64,000 nt of DNA from NCBI RefSeq assembly GCF_002943525.1, contig NZ_CP025394.1:8075001-8139000 (forward strand), written 5' to 3'. This stretch comes from Kitasatospora sp. MMS16-BH015 (lineage in GTDB: Bacteria; Actinomycetota; Actinomycetes; Streptomycetales; Streptomycetaceae). This document shows, one piece after another, positions 18,384 through 25,563 of the stretch (position 1 is its first letter; each line of letters begins with the position of its first letter). The notes under the pieces were generated by a model, which saw only the letters and a list, made by a program, of their open reading frames with translations, searched no databases and had not been told where the DNA came from. The translations under genes were made by a program, and so were the position numbers.

Positions 18384-18932
18384 ATGACGGGCATGAACGA
18401 GGGTTACGGCGACGAGCGACGGCCCGGGCGGATCGTCGTCGGGGTCAGCGGATCGCTCGGAAGTCTGGCGGCCCTGCACCGTGCCGTCGACGAGGCCCGT
18501 CGGACCGACGCCGAGGTGCTGGCGGTGCTCGCCTGGGTCCCGCAGGGCGGCGAGCACGCCTACCGCCTGGCGCCCTGCCCGCCGCTGCTGGCCGCCTGGC
18601 GGCAGGCCGCAGTCGAGCGCCTGCGCGAGGCCCTGGCCGAAGCCTTCGGCGGGGCTCCCGCCGGTGTGCGGCTGTCCGCCGAGGTGGTGCGCGGCGAGGC
18701 CGCGCCCGCGCTGGTGGGGGCCGCCGACCGGCCGGAGGACGTGCTGGTGGTCGGGGCCGGCAGCGGCAGTTGGCTGCGGCGGGGGCTGCGACCGTCGGTG
18801 ACCGGGTACTGCGTCAAGCACGCCTCCTGCCCCGTCCTCGCGGTGCCGAGGCCCGACCTCCAGCGCGAGCTGGACGCCCTCCACCGCCGCAACGCCTGGC
18901 ACCTGCCGACCGCGCCGGCGCCGATCCGCTGA
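18384..18932 (+). CDS. Universal stress protein (UspA-like)
   Basis: 182 aa, one Usp domain. The N-terminal strand IVVGVSGS and the C-terminal VLVVGAGSGSWLRRGL...PVLAVPRP match the ATP-binding Usp fold, although the canonical G-2x-G-9x-G-S/T loop is altered. Role is stress/energy-state sensing, partner unknown. GAGGA lies upstream of the ATG and the predicted transcription start is about 25 nt before it. It is the first gene of the ion-stress island and carries the shared 11-nt repeat operator. Confidence 0.8.
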   Translation: MTGMNEGYGDERRPGRIVVGVSGSLGSLAALHRAVDEARRTDAEVLAVLAWVPQGGEHAYRLAPCPPLLAAWRQAAVERLREALAEAFGGAPAGVRLSAEVVRGEAAPALVGAADRPEDVLVVGAGSGSWLRRGLRPSVTGYCVKHASCPVLAVPRPDLQRELDALHRRNAWHLPTAPAPIR

Positions 18933-19024
18933 CCGCCCTGGCCCTCGGCCCCGGGGAGGGGCGGAGGGAGGCGGCTGCGGCTCGGCGCGGGCCGTGCCAA
19001 CGCCGCGTCAAGATCGGCCTCCAC

Positions 19025-19210
19025 ATGGACGCCCAGGTGGCCGCCGGGCTGCTCGCGCCGGCCGCGCTGCAGCGGCTGCTCGCGGTGCGCTTCCGTCGCC
19101 TGGTGAACGTGCCGTTGGCGGTGGCCACGCTGGTGGTGCCCGGTGCGCTGGTCTCGGCGCTCGTCCTGGTGGCGGCGGGAGCGCGGCCTCGGCGGCGGGA
19201 GTACGCCTGA
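19025..19210 (+). CDS. Possible small membrane protein
   Basis: 61 aa beginning MDAQVAAGLLAPAA, with one hydrophobic segment (about residues 30-51) and a basic C-terminus (RPRRREYA). No homologue is recognised and the ribosome-binding site is weak. It sits 92 nt after the universal stress gene on the same strand. GC-rich DNA gives many spurious frames, so this is tentative. Confidence 0.35.
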   Translation: MDAQVAAGLLAPAALQRLLAVRFRRLVNVPLAVATLVVPGALVSALVLVAAGARPRRREYA

Positions 19211-19267
19211 GGTGACGCGGTCCGGCGGTGGACGGTCACCAGGTGACTCGAGCCCTGTGTCGCGCCG

Positions 19268-20812
19268 TCAGGAGGTGCCGAGGCCGGTCTCTTCGAGGTC
19301 GAGGTCGCGTTGGAGCCGGCGGCGGGTGGTGTCGCTGATCAGGTGGTCGTCGTAGAGGCGGCGGAGGGCCGTGGTCTGGACGGCGATGACCTCGTGGCGC
19401 AGGGCGCGGTAGGCGGCCAGGGCGGGGGCGCCGGTGGTCGGCTCCTCGGTCTGGTCGAGCCGGGCCGTGAGGCCGCGGCGGACGCGGTCGACCACGTGGT
19501 CGGGGATGCTCTCCAGGTCGGTGAGCTGGTCGAGGTGCGTCAGGCCGGCCCGGGTGAGGGCCTCGCGGGCCTGGTCCTCCTCGCGGGCGGTGTGCTCGGG
19601 TTCGAGGGCGAGCCCGGAGCGGTTGACCACGCGGGCCAGGCTCAGGCCCTGGACGACCAGGGTGAAGACCACCACGGCGGTGGTGAGGACGAGCACCAGG
19701 GCGCGCCCGGGGAGCGGGCGGCCGTTCTCGGCGGCGAGGGGGATGGAGAGGGCGGCGGCCAGCGGCATCACGCCGCGCGTCCCGGCCCAGCTGACCACGG
19801 TGGCGATCCGCCAGGACGGCCGTCCCCGGCCCGGCCGGACGGCCGCCGAGAGGGGGAGCATCCAGATCACCCGCAGGGCGATCAGCGCGCCGGCCAGGGC
19901 GAGGGCCTGGAGCGGCCAGAGCCCGGCGCCGCTGGGCAGTTCGCGGACCAGGGTGGGCAGTTCGAGGCCGACGATGCTGAAGACGACGCTTTCGAGGAGG
20001 AAGACGACGACGGCGTACACGGCGTGGAGCTGGAGGCGGATGCGGGCGTCGGTGAGGCGGTGGCCGGAGCGGCCGAGCAGCACGCCGGCGATCACCACGG
20101 CGGTCACGCCCGAGGTGTGGGCCGATTCGGCGAGCACGTAGGCGCCGTACGGGGTGACCAGGGCGATGACGGTTTCGAGCACCGGGTCGGTGGTGCGGCG
20201 CCGGATCAGGGTGACCCCGCCCGCGACCGCCGCGCCGATCGCGCTGCCGCCGCCCGCGAGGAGGGCGAACTGCCCGCCCGCCGCCTGCCAGCCGACCGCT
20301 CCGGAGGCGACGGCGACGGTGACGGCGACCCGGAAGAGCACGAGGGAGGTGGCGTCGTTGAAGAGGCTCTCGGCCTGGACGAGGACCTGGACCCGGCCGG
20401 GGAGGGCCAGCCGGCGGCCGAGTGCGGTGACCGCGACCGGGTCGGTGCTGGCGAGGACCGCGCCGAGCACGAAGGCCATCGGGCCGGGCAGCGGGGTGAG
20501 GGCGGTGGCGAGGGCGCCGACGGCGGCGGCCGAGGCGAGCACCAGGCCGAAGGCGAGGACGGTGACGGGGCGCCAGACCGAGCGCAGGTCGCGCAGCGAC
20601 AGCTCCTCGGCGGAGGCGTAGAGCAGCGGGGGCAGCACGACCAGGCCGATGGTCTCCGGGGCGATGCGCAGGGCGGGGGCCCCGGGTATCAGCGCCACCG
20701 CGAGCCCGGCCAGGACGAGGAGGGAGGGTGCGGGGATCCGCCAACGGCGGGCGCCGGTGGCGACTGTCGTGGCCAGGACCACCAGGAGAAGGACCGCCCC
20801 GACCGCTCGCAT
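19268..20812 (-). CDS. Na+/H+ (cation/proton) antiporter, CPA1 family
   Basis: 514 aa with about 11-12 membrane helices. CPA1 features: LPPLLYASAEELSLRDL, the paired helix motif VLGAVLASTDPVAVTALG, and AESLFNDATSLVLFR, which contains the conserved ND pair used for cation/proton exchange. A soluble C-terminal tail of about 100 residues may be regulatory. It would expel Na+ or K+ in exchange for protons and fits the K+ island. ATG at 20812; no 11-nt repeat operator is seen upstream. Confidence 0.88.
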   Translation of the reverse strand: MRAVGAVLLLVVLATTVATGARRWRIPAPSLLVLAGLAVALIPGAPALRIAPETIGLVVLPPLLYASAEELSLRDLRSVWRPVTVLAFGLVLASAAAVGALATALTPLPGPMAFVLGAVLASTDPVAVTALGRRLALPGRVQVLVQAESLFNDATSLVLFRVAVTVAVASGAVGWQAAGGQFALLAGGGSAIGAAVAGGVTLIRRRTTDPVLETVIALVTPYGAYVLAESAHTSGVTAVVIAGVLLGRSGHRLTDARIRLQLHAVYAVVVFLLESVVFSIVGLELPTLVRELPSGAGLWPLQALALAGALIALRVIWMLPLSAAVRPGRGRPSWRIATVVSWAGTRGVMPLAAALSIPLAAENGRPLPGRALVLVLTTAVVVFTLVVQGLSLARVVNRSGLALEPEHTAREEDQAREALTRAGLTHLDQLTDLESIPDHVVDRVRRGLTARLDQTEEPTTGAPALAAYRALRHEVIAVQTTALRRLYDDHLISDTTRRRLQRDLDLEETGLGTS

Positions 20813-20938
20813 CGGTCAAACCTCGGATCAGCTCACGAGGGCGCCGCGGCGGCTGCCGCAGTCCGTCCCCCGGCCGACCAGACTTCCCGGCGCACCATGG
20901 TCGTTGATCCTATCAAGCACCGGCGGCGTCGCCTATGG

Positions 20939-21268
20939 TCAGGCGGCTCGGACCGGTCGGGAGAGGCTGTCGAGGGCGGCCCCCGCGTGGTCGGCGAGGG
21001 TCACCGCGACCAGGCGGGCCTGCCGGGAGGGGACGGTGCCCGGGGTGGGCTCCATCATGAACCGGCCCACGTACGTGCCGTTGCCGAACAGCCGGAGCTC
21101 GACCCCTTCCGGTGGCAGGCCGAGACGGTCGGCGTCCCAGCTCCGGTTGCCCGTGCGGACGGTGCCGTCGGGCTGCAGGCTCGGTGGCCGGCCGAGCAGG
21201 GAGCCGTACTCGAACCGGCAGGAAGGGAGAGCGGGCCCCACCGGGCGGGGTATCGACGCATGGCGCAC
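20939..21268 (-). CDS. Small conserved hypothetical protein in the K+/stress regulon
   Basis: 109 aa. Rich in beta-strand and turn signals: EYGSLLGRPPSL, GVELRLFGNGTYVGRFMMEPTPG, then a helical end ARLVAVTLADHAGAALDSL. I know similar short proteins from Streptomyces but no function. The GTG at 21268 is chosen because GGAG lies 8 nt upstream; the frame is open further but becomes Arg/Pro-rich. It is divergent from the orphan KdpB gene, and each side has its own repeat operator. Confidence 0.62.
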   Translation of the reverse strand: MRHASIPRPVGPALPSCRFEYGSLLGRPPSLQPDGTVRTGNRSWDADRLGLPPEGVELRLFGNGTYVGRFMMEPTPGTVPSRQARLVAVTLADHAGAALDSLSRPVRAA

Positions 21269-21290
21269 CTCCTGCTCTCCGGTGTAGCAA

Positions 21291-21341
21291 GCCCTGGGCG
21301 GAAAGGGGGCCCGCACCCGGCCGCGTTGACGATTCCCTGAC
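21291..21341 (-). promoter_or_regulatory. 11-nt direct-repeat operator and -10 for the 109-aa gene
   Basis: Minus-strand GTCAGGGAATC (21341-21331) is followed directly by GTCAACGCGGC (21330-21320). The -10 candidate CAGGGC (21296-21291) starts 34 nt after the second unit; it is a weak hexamer but falls at the shared distance. Confidence 0.5.
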
Positions 21342-21370
21342 GTCGGCGGCCCCTGGGGCCGGGGGCCCAC

Positions 21371-21452
21371 GTCAACGCTCCGTCAATCGGTGCTGGCTGA
21401 GCGTCAGGGTTCCGTCAGTGGGGGAGTGACGCCCGCAGTCGCCCACTTGGCT
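21371..21452 (+). promoter_or_regulatory. Four-unit 11-nt direct-repeat operator and -10 for the orphan KdpB gene
   Basis: Units begin at 21371 (GTCAACGCTCC), 21382 (GTCAATCGGTG), 21403 (GTCAGGGTTCC) and 21414 (GTCAGTGGGGG): spacing 11, 21, 11. The -10 candidate TTGGCT (21447-21452) starts 33 nt after the last unit. Confidence 0.65.
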
Positions 21453-21495
21453 GGGGAGCCCGTGCCCGTTCACCGCCGCCCAGAAGGTCTGCCGC

Positions 21496-23622
21496 ATGCC
21501 TCCCCAGGTTCTTGAGAAGGACGCTGTCACCCCTGCCCCGACAGCGCCGCCGGGCAGTCGGCACCGGGTCGCGGGCGGTGCCCTGTTCGATCCGAAGCAG
21601 CTGATCGCCGTGCTCCCGGAGGCGCTGCGCAAGCTGCACCCCCGGGTGATGGTGCGCAACCCGGTGATGTTCGTGGTGGAGGTCGGGTCGGCGCTCACCA
21701 CGCTGTCGGCGGTGCTGGAGCCGACCGTGTTCGCCTGGCTGATCAGCGTCTGGCTCTGGCTGACGGTGGTCTTCGCCAACCTGGCCGAGGCGGTGGCCGA
21801 GGGGCGTGGCAAGGCCCAGGCGGCCTCGCTGCGCAGGGCCCGGCAGGGCACGACGGCCCGGCGGCTGCGGCACTGGCGGGTGGGCGAGCCGCGGTTGGAG
21901 GAGGAGGTGGTGGCGGCGGAGCAGCTGTGCCTGCACGACTTCGTGGTGGTGGCCGCGGGAGAGGTGATCCCCGGGGACGGTGACGTGGTCGAGGGCGTGG
22001 CCAGCGTCGACGAGTCGGCGATCACGGGCGAGTCCGCGCCGGTGATCCGTGAGGCCGGCGGCGACCGCTGCTCGGTGACCGGCGGCACCCGGGTGCTCTC
22101 CGACCGGATCGTGGTGCGGATCACCGCAAAGCCGGGCCTGACCTTCATCGACCGGATGATCGCCCTGGTGGAGGGCGCGGAGCGGAAGAAGACCCCGAAC
22201 GAGATCGCGCTCAACCTGCTGCTCGCCTCGCTGACCGTCGTGTTCATCCTGAGCGTGGTCACCCTGCAGCCGATCGCCATCTACGCCGGCGCCGAGCAGA
22301 CCACGGCCGTGCTGGTGGCCCTGCTGGTGGCGCTGATCCCGACCACGATCGGCGCGCTGCTCTCGGCGATCGGCATCGCGGGCATGGACCGGCTGGTGCA
22401 GCGCAACGTCCTGGCGATGTCCGGGCGCGCGGTGGAGGCGGCCGGGGACGTGGACGTGCTGCTGCTGGACAAGACCGGCACCATCACGCTGGGCAACCGC
22501 CAGGCCGTCCGGCTCCTGGCCGCCCCCGGCGTGCCGGACGACCGGCTGGCCGAAGCCGCACAGCTCTCCTCGCTGGCGGACGAGACCCCGGAGGGCCGCT
22601 CCATCGTCGAGCTGGCCGGGCGGTACCGGCTGCGTGAGCGGGCGCCGGGCGAGCTGGGGCAGCTGGAGTTCGTGCCGTTCAGCGCGCAGAGCCGGATGAG
22701 CGGGGTCGATCTGGTCTGGCCGGACGGGATGGTGATCGGCGTCCGCAAGGGCGCGGCGGCGGCGGTCTCCGCCTGGGTGTACGAGCGGGGTGGGCGGGTG
22801 CCGGGCGAGGTGCTGGAGACCGTGGATGTGATCTCCGCGGGCGGTGGCACGCCGTTGCTGGTCGCCGTGCACGACCGGCACGGCGCCCGGGTGCTGGGCG
22901 TGGTCCAGCTCAAGGACGTGGTCAAGGAGGGCATCCGGGAGCGCTTCGCCGAGCTGCGGCGGATGGGCATCCGCACCGTGATGGTGACGGGCGACAACCC
23001 GCTGACCGCCCGGGCGATCGCGGCGGAGGCCGGCGTGGACGACTTCCTCGCGGAGGCCACGCCCGAGGACAAGCTCGCCCTGATCAAGCGCGAGCAGGAG
23101 GGCGGCAAGCTGGTCGCGATGACCGGTGACGGCACCAACGACGCCCCCGCGCTGGCCCAGGCCGATGTCGGGGTGGCGATGAACACCGGCACCTCCGCCG
23201 CGAAGGAGGCCGGCAACATGGTCGACCTGGACTCCAACCCGACCAAGCTGATCGAGATCGTCCGAGTGGGCAAGCAACTGCTCATCACCCGAGGGGCGTT
23301 GACCACCTTCTCGATCGCCAACGACGTGGCCAAGTACTTCGCGATCATCCCCGCGATGTTCGCCGGCGCCTACCCGGGGCTGCACCACCTCAACATCATG
23401 GAGCTGCACAGCCCCACCTCGGCCATCACCTCGGCGATCATCTTCAACGCCCTGATCATCGTCGCCCTGATCCCGATCGCCTTGCGCGGCGTCCGCTACC
23501 GGCCCGCCTCCGCCTCCCAGTTGCTCGCCCGCAACCTGCGGATCTTCGGGCTCGGCGGACTGGTGCTGCCCTTCCTCGGCATCAAGCTGATCGATCTGCT
23601 GGTGGTGCAGTTCCTGTTCTGA
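21496..23622 (+). CDS. Orphan KdpB-like K+-transporting P-type ATPase
   Basis: 708 aa and clearly KdpB: phosphorylation motif DKTGT within LLLDKTGTITLGN, actuator motif TGES, hinge GDGTNDAPALAQADVGVAMN, and the KdpB-typical ending TSAITSAIIFNALIIVALIPIALRGVRYRP. KdpB normally needs KdpA, KdpC and KdpF, none of which is adjacent; a complete kdpFABC lies 4 kb downstream with its own KdpB. This copy could swap into the complex, act alone in a stress role, or be a duplicated relic, but no damage is visible. AGAAGG precedes the ATG. Neighbours are small stress-type genes under the same operator. Confidence 0.9.
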   Translation: MPPQVLEKDAVTPAPTAPPGSRHRVAGGALFDPKQLIAVLPEALRKLHPRVMVRNPVMFVVEVGSALTTLSAVLEPTVFAWLISVWLWLTVVFANLAEAVAEGRGKAQAASLRRARQGTTARRLRHWRVGEPRLEEEVVAAEQLCLHDFVVVAAGEVIPGDGDVVEGVASVDESAITGESAPVIREAGGDRCSVTGGTRVLSDRIVVRITAKPGLTFIDRMIALVEGAERKKTPNEIALNLLLASLTVVFILSVVTLQPIAIYAGAEQTTAVLVALLVALIPTTIGALLSAIGIAGMDRLVQRNVLAMSGRAVEAAGDVDVLLLDKTGTITLGNRQAVRLLAAPGVPDDRLAEAAQLSSLADETPEGRSIVELAGRYRLRERAPGELGQLEFVPFSAQSRMSGVDLVWPDGMVIGVRKGAAAAVSAWVYERGGRVPGEVLETVDVISAGGGTPLLVAVHDRHGARVLGVVQLKDVVKEGIRERFAELRRMGIRTVMVTGDNPLTARAIAAEAGVDDFLAEATPEDKLALIKREQEGGKLVAMTGDGTNDAPALAQADVGVAMNTGTSAAKEAGNMVDLDSNPTKLIEIVRVGKQLLITRGALTTFSIANDVAKYFAIIPAMFAGAYPGLHHLNIMELHSPTSAITSAIIFNALIIVALIPIALRGVRYRPASASQLLARNLRIFGLGGLVLPFLGIKLIDLLVVQFLF

Positions 23623-23657
23623 GGCGTCAAGGACTCGTATGGATCCCGGCGCCCCAC

Positions 23658-23708
23658 GTCAGGGAGGCGTCAAGAGGTGGTTCGGCGGCCCCCGGGCACG
23701 GCTTGGCT
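23658..23708 (+). promoter_or_regulatory. 11-nt direct-repeat operator and -10 for the 136-aa membrane protein
   Basis: GTCAGGGAGGC (23658-23668) is followed directly by GTCAAGAGGTG (23669-23679); a further single unit GTCAAGGACTC is at 23626-23636. The -10 candidate TTGGCT (23703-23708) starts 34 nt after the proximal unit. Confidence 0.62.
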
Positions 23709-23720
23709 GGGGCGGTGAGG

Positions 23721-24131
23721 ATGTACCACGTGCGGCCCGGTGGCCGGAGGTTCCGTCCGGCGGTGCGCCGGCTGGGGGTCGGCATGTCGCTGGCCGTGGC
23801 CCTGGTGGGTGCGGGGGTGCTCGCGCCGGTGCTGCGGTGGGTGGGGGAGTTGAACCCGGGGTGGTTCGCGCTCGGGGCGTACACGGTGCTGTGCGCGCTG
23901 CTCGGGGTGGTCTCGCGGCCGCTCGCCGCGCCGTTGGTGGCGCTCGGCGCGTGGCTGTTCTTCGACGGGTTCGCCGTGCACCGGTACGCGGAGCTGGGCT
24001 GGGCCGGGCGCCCGGACGAGCTGCGGCTGCTGGTCTTCGCCGGGGCCGCGCTGCTGGCCTCGCTGCCCGCCGCGCTGCCGCGCCGCCGGATCAGGGTCGA
24101 GGTCATCAGGCTTGCCGGACAGGGCCGTTGA
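23721..24131 (+). CDS. Small membrane protein of the K+/stress regulon
   Basis: 136 aa with about four hydrophobic segments (GMSLAVALVGAGVLAPVL, FALGAYTVLCALLGVV, LAAPLVALGAWLFFDG, LLVFAGAALLASLPAAL) and a basic C-terminus. The layout resembles the four-helix membrane module of KdpD (DUF4118) but I cannot claim homology. Start is ambiguous: the ATG at 23721 directly abuts GGTGAGG, too close for normal use, whereas the in-frame GTG at 23730 is ideally spaced; the predicted transcription start (about 23715) also leaves room only for a very short leader. Confidence 0.6.
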   Translation: MYHVRPGGRRFRPAVRRLGVGMSLAVALVGAGVLAPVLRWVGELNPGWFALGAYTVLCALLGVVSRPLAAPLVALGAWLFFDGFAVHRYAELGWAGRPDELRLLVFAGAALLASLPAALPRRRIRVEVIRLAGQGR

Positions 24132-24138
24132 GCTGCCC

Positions 24139-24188
24139 GTCAAGGATTCATCAGAGCGGGTGACGGTGCCTTGCCCCGGCGCCAGGCA
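24139..24188 (+). promoter_or_regulatory. 11-nt direct-repeat operator and -10 upstream of the leader ORF/SDR gene
   Basis: GTCAAGGATTC (24139-24149) is followed directly by ATCAGAGCGGG (24150-24160), a weaker unit. The -10 candidate CAGGCA (24183-24188) starts 33 nt after the second unit. Confidence 0.5.
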
Positions 24189-24197
24189 GGTACTTGA

Positions 24198-24293
24198 ATG
24201 GTCGTCATGAACCGACCGGCACGCCACCACGACCGCCCGCCGCATCCGCGGGCGCTCGGCTGCGCCGCGGTCGCCGTTCGCGCCGTCCGCTAG
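24198..24293 (+). CDS. Candidate 31-aa leader peptide upstream of the SDR gene
   Basis: Begins MVVMNRPARHHDRPPH, is rich in Arg, His and Pro, and has one Cys near the C-terminal half, resembling the Arg-rich leader peptides frequently annotated in Streptomyces. The ATG at 24198 lies about 9 nt after the -10, so translation would be leaderless; an internal ATG at 24207 is an alternative. The stop (TAG) is 206 nt upstream of the SDR start. Possible attenuator; tentative. Confidence 0.35.
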   Translation: MVVMNRPARHHDRPPHPRALGCAAVAVRAVR

Positions 24294-24462
24294 GGATCGC
24301 CTCCCCGCGTCCCCTTGGCCGATCGCGCCCCTCGCGGGCGGGCAGGACAGCAGCCCACCCGCCGGTCGTTCCCCTGTCGGGCAGCCCGAGTGCTCCCGGG
24401 CAGGGGCCTTCCGCTGTCACCTCCCGCACCTCCGGCACCCGGCCGCGCGCTCGCGCGGGCCC

Positions 24463-24478
24463 GGCACCCCGGGGTGCC
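24463..24478. repeat. Perfect 16-bp palindrome upstream of the SDR start
   Basis: GGCACCCCGGGGTGCC, centred 29 nt before the GTG at 24500. It could be an operator or an mRNA hairpin that affects access to the ribosome-binding site. Confidence 0.4.
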
Positions 24479-24499
24479 CTCCTCCCATGGGATCGAACC

Positions 24500-25342
24500 G
24501 TGTCCGTTGCCCTGTCCGCCCTCCCCCAGCCTTCGGCCGGGAGTGCCCCCTTCGCCCTCGTCACCGGAGCCTCCTCCGGGATCGGCTGGGAGACCGCCCG
24601 GCTGCTCGCCGGCCACGGTGCCACCGTGCTCGTCCACGCCCGTACCGCCGAGGAGGCCGAGGGCGCGGTCGAGCGCCTCGCCGCCCGAGGCGTCGCCCGG
24701 CACCTGCTGCTGCCGGTCGCGGCGGACTTCACCCGCCTGGCCGCCGTGCGCGAGCTGGCCGAGACCGTCGCCCGGACCACCTCCGAGCTGCACCTGCTGG
24801 TCAACAACGCCGCGATCATGGCACCGGAGCGGTGCACCCTGACCGAGGACGGCATCGAGGTGTCCTTCCAGGTCAACTTCCTCGCCGCGCACGTCCTGGC
24901 CGACCTGCTGCGCGAGCCGCTCACGGCCGCCGGCGGGGCGCGGATCGTCAACGTGTCCTCCTCGCTGGCCCGGACGGCCTCGATGAACTGGAACGACCCC
25001 AACCGGGCCAAGAAGTACTCCCGGGTCGCGGCCTACGCCCAGTCGCAGCTCGCCCTCAGCATCGACACCCAGGCGATGGCCCCCGAGGGGTCCGGGATCA
25101 CGGCCGTGAGCGTCAACCCCGGGCTGTGCGACACCGCGCTGCTGCCGCTGTACGGCCGGGTCGGCGCGCCGCCAGCCGAGGGCGCGCAGGCGGTGGTCCG
25201 GCTCTGCCTGCCGCAGACGCGGCTCACCAACGGCGAGTACTACGACGGCGGGGACATCGCCCCGACCGCGCTCGCTGTCCACGAGGACCGCTCGCAGCGC
25301 CGGCTGGGCCGGCTCGCCGAGCTGCTCGCCACCCAGGCCTGA
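24500..25342 (+). CDS. Short-chain dehydrogenase/reductase family protein lacking the catalytic Lys
   Basis: 280 aa. Rossmann motif TGASSGIG (about 22-29), NNAA motif (LLVNNAAIM) and catalytic-region Ser (VNVSSSLA) are intact. The expected YxxxK reads YAQSQ, so the catalytic Lys is Gln. This SDR subgroup includes WWOX/retinol-dehydrogenase-like proteins with a long segment between Ser and Tyr (NWNDPN...). It may be a weak enzyme or a binding protein. The GTG at 24500 has GGGATCG upstream and begins just before homology. Confidence 0.75.
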   Translation: MSVALSALPQPSAGSAPFALVTGASSGIGWETARLLAGHGATVLVHARTAEEAEGAVERLAARGVARHLLLPVAADFTRLAAVRELAETVARTTSELHLLVNNAAIMAPERCTLTEDGIEVSFQVNFLAAHVLADLLREPLTAAGGARIVNVSSSLARTASMNWNDPNRAKKYSRVAAYAQSQLALSIDTQAMAPEGSGITAVSVNPGLCDTALLPLYGRVGAPPAEGAQAVVRLCLPQTRLTNGEYYDGGDIAPTALAVHEDRSQRRLGRLAELLATQA

Positions 25343-25528
25343 GGACCCGCTCCGGAGATCGACAGCTGTCTGATTTGTCCCTGATGGTCGGCTTCCGCCG
25401 CTGATATTAGCGATTCCTTAACGAGCCGCTCTGACGCCCCGAGCGACCCGTCGACGATCACCGAAAGCAGCTCTGACCTGCATGAACGGCCAGAGGTGCG
25501 CGGGGTCGCGACGGGCTCGCGGGCAGAT

Positions 25529-25556
25529 TTGTCTTAACGCGCGGGCGTCCTACGCT
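25529..25556 (+). promoter_or_regulatory. Promoter of the KimA-like gene (leaderless)
   Basis: -35 TTGTCT (25529-25534), 16-nt spacer, -10 TACGCT (25551-25556). The GTG start at 25564 lies 7 nt after the -10 and has no Shine-Dalgarno sequence. Confidence 0.5.
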
Positions 25557-25563
25557 CGCTTGC

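Noticed and set aside
18996..19017. GCCAACGCCGC-GTCAAGATCGG as a further operator before the 61-aa frame
   Set aside because: The first unit has a mismatch in the core and the implied -10 would fall inside the proposed coding sequence; chance is more likely.
24198..24499. N-terminal extension of the SDR protein using the open frame from 24194
   Set aside because: The translated region is Arg/Pro/Gly-rich with no SDR homology; the GTG at 24500 has a ribosome-binding site and starts just before the Rossmann fold.
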